From contig JAXJXV010000020.1 of NCBI GenBank assembly GCA_036307305.1, forward strand, positions 1 to 64,000: a stretch of 64,000 bases of DNA. The letters run 5' to 3'. Position numbers and translations under genes: made by a program. The first letter of the stretch is position 1; each line of letters opens with the position of its first letter. Below, piece by piece: positions 12,953-20,026 of the stretch. Below the pieces are notes generated by a model. That model saw only the letters and a program-made list of their open reading frames with translations. It ran no database searches and was not told the DNA's origin. This DNA comes from SIG607 sp036307305. Lineage in GTDB: Bacteria; Bacillota; Clostridia; Oscillospirales; Acutalibacteraceae.

Positions 12953-14824
12953 TTATAGGGTCTTTAGAATTTTGGTTTGACAGGAATAATCTTCCAATTT
13001 TTCAAAATAAATTCCCTCGTTTATAAGAAGTTTGCCTTTTACGGTCTGACCGTCAACAGAGTATTCTACTTCTGGGTTAACTACGGGATACACCGTAAGG
13101 TCGTATGCGTAGACTTCGCTCGAAAAAACCTGAAGAACGATTTTTTTAAGTGAAGGGTCACTGTATTGCAGTACGGTGATTTGAGGAGAGTCTACAAGAA
13201 TACGGCAGACCGCATTTTTATAGAAATCTCTTTCTTCTTTATAGAGTTTTATAAACTCTTTATAATCGTCTTTTATTTTTTGCTCAAGCTCATATAAATC
13301 ACAGGAGAAGCCTATTACACCTCCTGTAAGGAAGCCTTTTGTATAGTCGCTGTTTACACTTATAACGTTACTCCATAAGGCGTCGTTTACGGTTACAAGA
13401 ATTCCTGATTTTTCTTTTTCGCCGTGCTTAGTGAAGCCTTCGCAGAACTTCTGAACGTTCCAGCGTTCTATAACACAGGGCGGAAGTCTTTTTATGGTGT
13501 TTTTTAAGATTTCAATACCTTTAACAGAACTTTGATTGTCGGAAAGCCAGAAGCTGTCGGTCATAGTAGCCTGATTAAGCTCCATTCTGTATCCGCCACT
13601 GGCACAATTAGTAATGTAAATATTGGGGAAGCGTTCCTTTATTGCTGTGATAAATCTGCGCTGTCCCTTATAGTATTCGTAAAAACCGCGTGAGCTTTTA
13701 TCAATGTGAATGGTATCGTTAAAATCAAATTTAAGCCAACCTATAGAGTATTTTTCTATAGCAGAGCATATAGTTTCTATCATATACTCTACGGCTTCCT
13801 TCTTTGAAAAGTCAAAAAGATAATCGTCAATTAGAAATTCAGGGTGATTCAGTCTGAGCTTACTGTTTACACCTGCTCTTTCAGGCTCGAACCATAAGCC
13901 GAACAGCATACCCATTTTTCTTACAAATTCTGAAAAAGCGGTGATACCGCCATCAAAACCCAGATTTTCGTTTTCTTCCCAATCTCCAACCTCAAGTGAC
14001 CAGTTTTCGCCGTTTCCAAACCAACCCGCATCAATCATAAAGGCTTCAAAGCCCAATTCGTATGCGGCTTCAGCCTGTTTATAAAGATTTTCTGGGTTTA
14101 GTATATCGAAGCAGTAAAGCCAGGAATTATATAAAACGGGCATTGCTTTTCTTGGATACAGCTCGTTAAAAACTGTATGAAGCTTGTATGCATCAAGGTC
14201 GGTTTTGCTGTCTGCATAAAAGAAAATAACTGTGGGAAGCTCTATACTTTCGCCAATGTCAACGGTGATGTTCAGGTTTTCACTGTCAAAGCCGGTCTGA
14301 ACTACGACGAATTCACTTTTATTGTACGGAAATCTTTTTGCAGTAATACACCATTTACAAGTAGGCAAAATGTGGAACACAGCGTTTTTGCCTGTATAAA
14401 GGTTATGAAGCGCCATCATAGGTGTTGCACCGTCACAGCTTCGTATACCTGTATTTTTTGCCGAACATTCCGTGACTAACTTTTGCCACTGCCCAGAGCT
14501 TTCGTGTTGCCAGGAATTATACTGTGTGTAAACCTCGTATTCGTTAGCGCTTAAATAAAAACGGCTTTGACAACCATTTACTGTAACAGTTTTTTTACTG
14601 TTGTTAGTAAGGCTGTCTTTACGGATAATTACTCCGTTTTGCCTTTCTTCAAAGGTTGCCGAAAGGGTGACGCCGTTTATATTCTGACTGTAGCATACGC
14701 CTGTAGGGGTATTTGTTACATCGTAGGACGCATATTTATCGCATACGCCAAAGCTTCCCGTAGCATAAAAAAGTCCCGAAGCACCCTGAAGCGTATTTTT
14801 TAAAAATAATTTTTCAATATTCAT
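12953..14824 (-). CDS. Alpha-galactosidase-like glycoside hydrolase (GH36)
   Basis: A 623-residue protein with the GH36/GH-D clan barrel. It shows NSWLYCFDI, GFEAFMIDAGWFGNG and GDWEEN (residues 233-285), LWFEPERAG, the nucleophile motif WLKFDFND (Asp367), and CASGGYRMELNQ followed by SDNQSSV, whose Asp is the expected acid/base. It is somewhat shorter than the usual 700-750 residues and has no signal peptide, so it is cytoplasmic and probably acts on imported alpha-galactosides. It follows the ComB-like and TIM-barrel genes in one minus-strand unit (3-base gap), with a divergent PocR-AraC regulator upstream. Substrate specificity cannot be read from sequence. Confidence 0.82.
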   Translation of the reverse strand: MNIEKLFLKNTLQGASGLFYATGSFGVCDKYASYDVTNTPTGVCYSQNINGVTLSATFEERQNGVIIRKDSLTNNSKKTVTVNGCQSRFYLSANEYEVYTQYNSWQHESSGQWQKLVTECSAKNTGIRSCDGATPMMALHNLYTGKNAVFHILPTCKWCITAKRFPYNKSEFVVVQTGFDSENLNITVDIGESIELPTVIFFYADSKTDLDAYKLHTVFNELYPRKAMPVLYNSWLYCFDILNPENLYKQAEAAYELGFEAFMIDAGWFGNGENWSLEVGDWEENENLGFDGGITAFSEFVRKMGMLFGLWFEPERAGVNSKLRLNHPEFLIDDYLFDFSKKEAVEYMIETICSAIEKYSIGWLKFDFNDTIHIDKSSRGFYEYYKGQRRFITAIKERFPNIYITNCASGGYRMELNQATMTDSFWLSDNQSSVKGIEILKNTIKRLPPCVIERWNVQKFCEGFTKHGEKEKSGILVTVNDALWSNVISVNSDYTKGFLTGGVIGFSCDLYELEQKIKDDYKEFIKLYKEERDFYKNAVCRILVDSPQITVLQYSDPSLKKIVLQVFSSEVYAYDLTVYPVVNPEVEYSVDGQTVKGKLLINEGIYFEKLEDYSCQTKILKTL

Positions 14825-14827
14825 AAA

Positions 14828-15511
14828 TTATCCCTTACAAATATATTTTCGTCCCGTTTCGTCCTCTTTAAGTGTTAAAACAAACTTGAATTTATCATAT
14901 TCGGTACACATAAAGAAATCCTTAAGAGGAAATACGGACTGTTCCTTTTCGTCGAAAAATTTTTTTCCGGTGGTATTTTTAAGTTTTTCAATACCGCCCT
15001 TAATATCAAAGGGCTTATCCTCAATTATGCTTTTGATATACTCAGCGCAAAGGGTGTCCTCGTCAGCTTGTTCTTTTGCTTCAAGTCCCATACACACAAG
15101 GGAAAGCTGTTGTGGTTTTTTCGCTTTTATATAGTTTGCCGTTGCCTTGGCGTTGACTAAGGAACCACCTAAAATCTCGGTTGCATTAACAGCATTTGCT
15201 ATACCCTGAGTACCTGCGCTTGTGGTATGTATAACGGTTTTGCCCTTTACCGAAACGTTGATTGTTGAGGGGGAGTTACCTATATCAAAGCCGGGTAAAA
15301 TTTTTCCGTGTCGCTCTCCTGCAAGTAGGTATTCGGGATGAAGCTCTTTTAGTTTATAGGCATCCTCCGTGAGAGAAACAGGGATTATTTTTTCTGCGCC
15401 GAGGGACATAAGATAGGCTTCCATTGAATAAGCACGGAAAACGTCTATAACAACAGTCAGCCCTTTAGCCTTTTTTGCACCCTCTATAAGATGTAATATT
15501 TCTATTTTCAT
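14828..15511 (-). CDS. ComB-family protein (2-phosphosulfolactate phosphatase-like)
   Basis: A 227-residue protein of the ComB fold: VVIDVFRAYSMEAYLMSLGAEKIIPV, YLLAGERHGKILPGFDIGNSP, TTSAGTQGI and a later GGSLVNAKATANYI. Known: archaeal ComB removes phosphate from 2-phosphosulfolactate during coenzyme M synthesis. Bacterial homologues occur without that pathway and their substrates are mostly unknown. Here it sits between a sugar epimerase-like gene (4-base overlap) and an alpha-galactosidase, so a sugar-phosphate or sulfonate substrate is possible; that is inference. Cytoplasmic. Confidence 0.75.
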   Translation of the reverse strand: MKIEILHLIEGAKKAKGLTVVIDVFRAYSMEAYLMSLGAEKIIPVSLTEDAYKLKELHPEYLLAGERHGKILPGFDIGNSPSTINVSVKGKTVIHTTSAGTQGIANAVNATEILGGSLVNAKATANYIKAKKPQQLSLVCMGLEAKEQADEDTLCAEYIKSIIEDKPFDIKGGIEKLKNTTGKKFFDEKEQSVFPLKDFFMCTEYDKFKFVLTLKEDETGRKYICKG

Positions 15512-16347
15512 TTATTCATTAGACCTTCCAAAAATTCAAGTGTAGCGTAGTTATGCGCCGCAAAGCTTTTAAGAAGCTCAGGGGTCTGATATCTGCAGTG
15601 AGTTTCAAGGGTAAGTGGACCGTCATAACCGATTTTAGCAAATGCGCCCATAACCTTTTCCCAGGGAATATTGCCTTGGTCTACGGGAAGATGCTCGTCA
15701 TCGTGTCTGAAATTGTTATGAATGTGAGTGCATTTGATTCTGCTTCCCAGCGTCTCAATAGCGGCTGCCTGGTCAAAACGCATAAGATGAGCGTGACCCG
15801 TATCCCAACAAATCTGCATATCGGGGTCGTTGAAATAATCAACCAATTCCATTAAATCGTCATAGTCGGAGCAGTAGAAAGGAATAATAGGCTGAATAGT
15901 ACCTATAACGAGAAGATTTTCAGCCGCAATACCCGTACCGTGTTTTTTTGCAAGTTCAAGGTATTCAGAAAACGGTTTTTTATTATCTTCAAAAGACTGT
16001 CTGTGGTAGCTTCCTGTGGAAAGGGAAGAACGGGGATGGAAGGCGCACCACTTTGCGCCTATTTTACCGCTTGTTATTATTGCCTGTTTCATTGCAAATT
16101 CAAGCTCGTCTTTACGTATTTCAGATGACAAGGTAAGGTCATAATAATATGGGTGTGACTGAATACAGGTAAGGTTGTATTTGGCTAAAGTATTTCCGAT
16201 ATCCTCGGTAATCTTTTCCCATTCGTACTCGGTTTTATTAAGCATTTCCGAAAGATTGGCTGACATATACTCAAAGCCTGCCATAGAAGCAAGTTTGCAT
16301 TTAAGCTCAAAATCTTCGTTATATGCTATTTGTATGGCTTTTTTCAT
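15508..16347 (-). CDS. Sugar phosphate isomerase/epimerase (xylose isomerase-like TIM barrel)
   Basis: Start at the ATG at 16347, 7 bases after ggaggt. It gives 279 residues. The AP-endonuclease-2/xylose-isomerase-like barrel is shown by CIQSHPYYYDL, CAFHPRSS, IAAENL, CWDTGHAHLM, CTHIHNNFRHDDEHLPVDQGNIPW and PLTLETHCR. The His/Asp/Glu residues in these motifs are the usual metal ligands. The family covers sugar and inositol isomerases and epimerases, so the exact reaction is unknown. It is the first gene of the three-gene minus-strand unit and overlaps the ComB-like gene by 4 bases. Confidence 0.75.
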   Translation of the reverse strand: MKKAIQIAYNEDFELKCKLASMAGFEYMSANLSEMLNKTEYEWEKITEDIGNTLAKYNLTCIQSHPYYYDLTLSSEIRKDELEFAMKQAIITSGKIGAKWCAFHPRSSLSTGSYHRQSFEDNKKPFSEYLELAKKHGTGIAAENLLVIGTIQPIIPFYCSDYDDLMELVDYFNDPDMQICWDTGHAHLMRFDQAAAIETLGSRIKCTHIHNNFRHDDEHLPVDQGNIPWEKVMGAFAKIGYDGPLTLETHCRYQTPELLKSFAAHNYATLEFLEGLMNK

Positions 16348-16400
16348 AGTATGCACCTCCAAAGTTTATGATTTTATTATTGCATAGCGTCTATTAAAAA

Positions 16401-16465
16401 AATAGTGATTTATTTCTGAAAACAGCATTATTTTCCTTTTTTACAAAAAATATTGCGATTTATTT
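16401..16465. promoter_or_regulatory. Direct repeats spaced 50 bp, candidate regulator sites
   Basis: gatttattt occurs at 16407-16415 and 16457-16465, in wider similar blocks (aatagtgatttattt and tattgcgatttattt), exactly 50 bases apart between the divergent epimerase and regulator genes. The right copy overlaps the -35/spacer of the regulator promoter. The pair fits AraC-type binding half-sites on one DNA face. Confidence 0.5.
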
Positions 16466-16481
16466 AAAACTGTGTTATTAT
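16453..16481 (+). promoter_or_regulatory. Promoter of the PocR-AraC regulator gene (leaderless)
   Basis: TTGCGA (16453-16458), 17-base spacer, TATTAT (16476-16481). The start codon at 16488 coincides with the expected transcription start, and no Shine-Dalgarno is present. Confidence 0.6.
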
Positions 16482-16487
16482 AGTAAT

Positions 16488-17321
16488 ATGGATTGTATAT
16501 TCGATAAAAATAAAATTCAAAAGGCTATAAACGATTTTTATATCAGTACGGGAATTGCCGTAACCCTTTACGATTACCTTAAAGAACCTATTGCTTCTTC
16601 AAACACCTACTGCTCTTTCTGTCAGTACGTGCGAACGGGCAAGAGCTGTAAGCTTGATTGTTGGATGAGCGATAAATTTCATATAGAAGAGGTGGCTAAT
16701 AAAAACAGCAGACGGTACTACAGGTGTCACGCAGGGCTTATGGAGGTCATTACCCCCATTTACTGTGACGGTGTAATCATCGCTTATATGCAGATAGGAC
16801 AGTTCCGTGATGCCGAGGGTGTGTATTCAACCGAAAAGCATATATTGGAAACTGCGGAAAAATATTCTCTCAGGAAAGAATACCTGTTAAAGCTTTACGG
16901 CAATACAATACAGGTGGACGGCAAAAGGCTTGAAGCATTGCTTGATATTATGGATATTATAATAAAATCCTTCTGGAACGAGGGAATGATATATAATAAG
17001 AAAAGTCTGCTTAATATCAAGATAGATAATTACATAACTGAGCATATAGGTGAAAAAATCAGCATTGTACAGCTTGAAAAGGAATTCTTTTCTTCTAAAA
17101 ACGGGTTGTATGAATTTTTCAGAAAACAGTACGGCAAAACAGCAGGGGAGTATATTCTGCAAAAAAGACTTCAACTTGCTCAAAAACTGCTTTGTGAACA
17201 TAAAGAGAAAACTATAACCGAAATAGCTTTTCTTTGCGGATTTTCAGACTACAATTATTTTATACGGGTATTTAAAAAGAATATAGGTATAACTCCGCTG
17301 AAATACAAAAAAGACATCTAA
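16488..17321 (+). CDS. AraC-family regulator with N-terminal PocR sensor domain
   Basis: A 277-residue protein. Residues ~5-165 form a PocR-type ligand domain with a clustered cysteine motif (YCSFCQYVRTGKSCKLDCW) and YRCHAGLMEVITPIYCDGVIIAYMQIGQF. Residues ~180-277 form a double helix-turn-helix AraC domain ending ITEIAFLCGFSDYNYFIRVFKKNIGITPLKYKK. Known: PocR domains bind small hydrocarbon or sugar-related ligands and are common in gut Firmicutes. It is divergent from the epimerase/ComB/alpha-galactosidase genes and probably controls them and itself. The ATG coincides with the predicted transcription start, suggesting a leaderless message. Its 3' end overlaps tatD on the other strand by 4 bases. 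Confidence 0.85.
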   Translation: MDCIFDKNKIQKAINDFYISTGIAVTLYDYLKEPIASSNTYCSFCQYVRTGKSCKLDCWMSDKFHIEEVANKNSRRYYRCHAGLMEVITPIYCDGVIIAYMQIGQFRDAEGVYSTEKHILETAEKYSLRKEYLLKLYGNTIQVDGKRLEALLDIMDIIIKSFWNEGMIYNKKSLLNIKIDNYITEHIGEKISIVQLEKEFFSSKNGLYEFFRKQYGKTAGEYILQKRLQLAQKLLCEHKEKTITEIAFLCGFSDYNYFIRVFKKNIGITPLKYKKDI

Positions 17322-17335
17322 ATGATGTCTTTTTT
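17307..17335. terminator. Bidirectional terminator spanning two stop codons
   Basis: aaaaaagacatc (17307-17318) and gatgtctttttt (17324-17335) form a 12-bp perfect stem with loop taaat. The hairpin covers the last codons of both the plus-strand regulator and the minus-strand tatD, serving both transcripts. Confidence 0.85.
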
Positions 17336-18085
17336 GCTTTTTAAAAATAAATTATATGCATTTTCTCTTGTAACTCTCAACACCTGAGTTGCGCTGATAC
17401 CTTTTATATCGCCTATTCTTTCGGCAACGTAAGGGATAAGGGAGGAATCGTTACGCTTACTTCTGAAAGGAACGGGGGCAAGATAGGGAGCATCGGTTTC
17501 AAGAAGAAGTCTGTCGAGAGGCATGTTTTCTACTACCTCAGGCAGATTTTTTGCGTTTTTAAAGGTAACCACACCGCCAACTCCAATATACATACCCAGC
17601 TTTATGATTTCACTTGCCATTTCGGTACTGCCTGAAAAACAGTGAACTACACCTTTGGGTTTATATTCTTTAAGAATACTGAGGGTATCCCCGTGAGCCT
17701 CTCTGTCGTGAACGATAACGGGTAGACTGAGCTTTTTTGCAAGTTCTATCTGAGCAATAAAGCCTTTTTGCTGTTTTTCCTTATTATCTTTATTCCAGTA
17801 ATAGTCAAGACCGATTTCGCCAATAGCTACAACCCTGTCGTTAACAAGACTTTCAAGGGCGGAGATATCAACGTCCGTGCGGGTAAGCTCCTCGGGATGA
17901 TAACCTATCGCCGCGTAAACAAAGGGATATTTCTGTGAAAGCTTTATACATTCCAGTGAGGAAGAAATATCGGTACCGCAGGTGATTATTTCCGAGACGC
18001 TCTTTTGTGTGTTGAGAATTTTGAGCAGTTCGTCTATATCAGAGAACTGCTCGTCGGTATAATGGGCGTGAGTGTCGAAAATCAT
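17318..18085 (-). CDS. tatD: TatD family metal-dependent hydrolase (DNase)
   Basis: A 255-residue protein with the TatD signature set: FDTHAHYTDEQF (metal His), AIGEIGLDYYW, PVIVHDREAH, GVVHCFSGS and LLLETDAPYLAPVPFRSKRN. The length is standard. Members are 3'-5' exonucleases or deoxyribonucleases; the physiological substrate is not certain. It overlaps metG upstream by 4 bases (ATGA), the usual metG-tatD order in Firmicutes. Cytoplasmic. Confidence 0.93.
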   Translation of the reverse strand: MIFDTHAHYTDEQFSDIDELLKILNTQKSVSEIITCGTDISSSLECIKLSQKYPFVYAAIGYHPEELTRTDVDISALESLVNDRVVAIGEIGLDYYWNKDNKEKQQKGFIAQIELAKKLSLPVIVHDREAHGDTLSILKEYKPKGVVHCFSGSTEMASEIIKLGMYIGVGGVVTFKNAKNLPEVVENMPLDRLLLETDAPYLAPVPFRSKRNDSSLIPYVAERIGDIKGISATQVLRVTRENAYNLFLKSKKDII

Positions 18086-20010
18086 CTTATCTTACTTCCC
18101 TGTGGAATGTCGTCTGCAAAAATAACCTTAACGTTTTCCTCGTCAATATCAGCAGCCAAAATCATACCCTGTGACTCAACTCCGCAAAGAACGGCAGGTT
18201 TAAGGTTAGAAACAACAATAACGGTGTGACCGATAAGCTCTTCGGGAGTGTAGTATTTTGCAATACCGCTTGCAACCGTACGGGGAGTGCCGCTGCCGTC
18301 GTCAAGGGTGAGCTTTAAGAGCTTTTTAGCTTTTTTGATTGGCTCACATTCTACGATTTTTGCGGTTTTAAGCTCAACCTTCATAAAATCCTCAATGCCG
18401 ATTTGAGCAAGAGATACGGTATTTACCGCCTCGTTTTCTTTTTTGGCGGCTTTCATTTTTTCTTCCATTTCCTTAGCGAGTTCCTCAAGCACCTTTTCGG
18501 TGTCAAGACGGGAGAAAAGAGGAGACGGGGTACCTACGGCAAAGCTGTCTACCGCATTTGTTTTCATTTCGGTATTGTCACAGCAAAGCTGTTTTCTGAT
18601 TTCATCGGCGCACTTAGGCATAATTGGAATAAGAAGTACGGAAAGAAGTCTGATATTTTCAAGAAGATTAAACATAACGGCTTCAAGACGGGATTTCTTT
18701 GCTTCGTCCTTAGCAAGTGCCCAGGGCATAGTTTCATCAATATATTTATTGCATCTTCTTGCTAAATCCATAATGGTTTCACAGGCATCGGCGGTATGGT
18801 AAGAATCCATCTGAGCGTTGAACTTATTTACGGTTTCTTCTGCAAAAGCGTAAATCTCATCGTCAAGGGCATCCTTTTCGCCGCCGTTAGTTACCTTGCC
18901 GTCAAAATACTTATTTGTCATTGCAATACTTCTGTTTACAAGGTTGCCAAGCGTATTAGCAAGGTCGGTATTGAATTTTGCAATAAAGGATTCGTAGGTG
19001 ATATTGCCGTCCTGAGCAAAAGGAACCTCACTTAAGAGATAGTATCTTACGGCATCGCTTGAAAAACGCTCTGCAAGTTCGTCAGCGTATATTACGTTAC
19101 CCTTGGATTTGCTCATTTTGTCCTCTCCAAAGAGTACCCAAGGGTGACCGAGTACCTGCTTAGGCAGAGGCTCACCTAAAGCCATAAGAATAATGGGCCA
19201 GTAAATTGTGTGGAAACGTACGATATCCTTACCGATAACGTGAAGGTCGGCAGGCCACAGCTTTTTATACTGTTCAGATGGGTTATCTGTGTCGTATCCT
19301 ATACCTGTGATATAGTTAGATAGAGCGTCAATCCACACGTAAATAACGTGCTTATCGTCAAAATCAACGGGTACGCCCCATTTAAATGATGAACGGGAAA
19401 CACAAAGGTCGGTAAGACCCGGCTTTATAAAGTTATTTATCATTTCAGCCTTTCTTGCGGCAGGCAGGAAGAAATCGGGATTATCTTCATAGTATTTTAC
19501 GAGGCGGTCGGCGTATTTGGAAAGCTTTAAGAAATAAGCCTCCTCTTTAGAGTCTGTAACCTCTCTGCCACAGTCGGGGCATTTGCCGTCTACAAGCTGG
19601 GAAGCGGTAAAGAAGGACTCACAGGGAACGCAGTATTTACCCTCATAAGAGCCTTTATAGATATCCCCTTGGTCATAAAGCTTTTTGAAGATTTTCTTAA
19701 CTGCGGCTTCATGGTCAGCGTCTGTGGTACGGATGAATTTATCATATTTTGTATCAAGGCTGTCCCATACTGCCCTTATCTGAGAAGAAATATCGTCAAC
19801 GTAAGCCTTGGGTTCAATTCCTTTAGCCTTTGCGTATTCCTCAATTTTCTGTCCGTGTTCGTCACTGCCTGTCATAAGGAAAACCTCATAGCCCTCCATT
19901 TTCTTGTGACGGGCAATAGCGTCGGCAAGAACGATGTCGTAGGCGTTGCCGATATGCGGCTTTCTTGAAGTGTAGGCAATAGCGGTGGTGATATAGAATT
20001 TTTTACTCAT
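18082..20010 (-). CDS. metG: Methionyl-tRNA synthetase
   Basis: A 642-residue protein. The Rossmann domain shows the HIGH-like PHIGNAYD (residue 19) and KMSKS in FGEDKMSKSKGNV. A zinc knuckle has two CxxC pairs (CVPC, CPDC). A C-terminal EMAPII/Trbp111-type tRNA-binding domain (VELKTAKIVECEPIKKAKKLLKL...VVSNLKPAVLCGVESQGM) covers about the last 105 residues and drives dimerisation in this class. Its stop overlaps the tatD start. It is co-oriented with the gene encoding the degenerate P-type ATPase and with rlmB, probably as one unit. Confidence 0.96.
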   Translation of the reverse strand: MSKKFYITTAIAYTSRKPHIGNAYDIVLADAIARHKKMEGYEVFLMTGSDEHGQKIEEYAKAKGIEPKAYVDDISSQIRAVWDSLDTKYDKFIRTTDADHEAAVKKIFKKLYDQGDIYKGSYEGKYCVPCESFFTASQLVDGKCPDCGREVTDSKEEAYFLKLSKYADRLVKYYEDNPDFFLPAARKAEMINNFIKPGLTDLCVSRSSFKWGVPVDFDDKHVIYVWIDALSNYITGIGYDTDNPSEQYKKLWPADLHVIGKDIVRFHTIYWPIILMALGEPLPKQVLGHPWVLFGEDKMSKSKGNVIYADELAERFSSDAVRYYLLSEVPFAQDGNITYESFIAKFNTDLANTLGNLVNRSIAMTNKYFDGKVTNGGEKDALDDEIYAFAEETVNKFNAQMDSYHTADACETIMDLARRCNKYIDETMPWALAKDEAKKSRLEAVMFNLLENIRLLSVLLIPIMPKCADEIRKQLCCDNTEMKTNAVDSFAVGTPSPLFSRLDTEKVLEELAKEMEEKMKAAKKENEAVNTVSLAQIGIEDFMKVELKTAKIVECEPIKKAKKLLKLTLDDGSGTPRTVASGIAKYYTPEELIGHTVIVVSNLKPAVLCGVESQGMILAADIDEENVKVIFADDIPQGSKIR

Positions 20011-20026
20011 ATATATCTCTCCTGTT

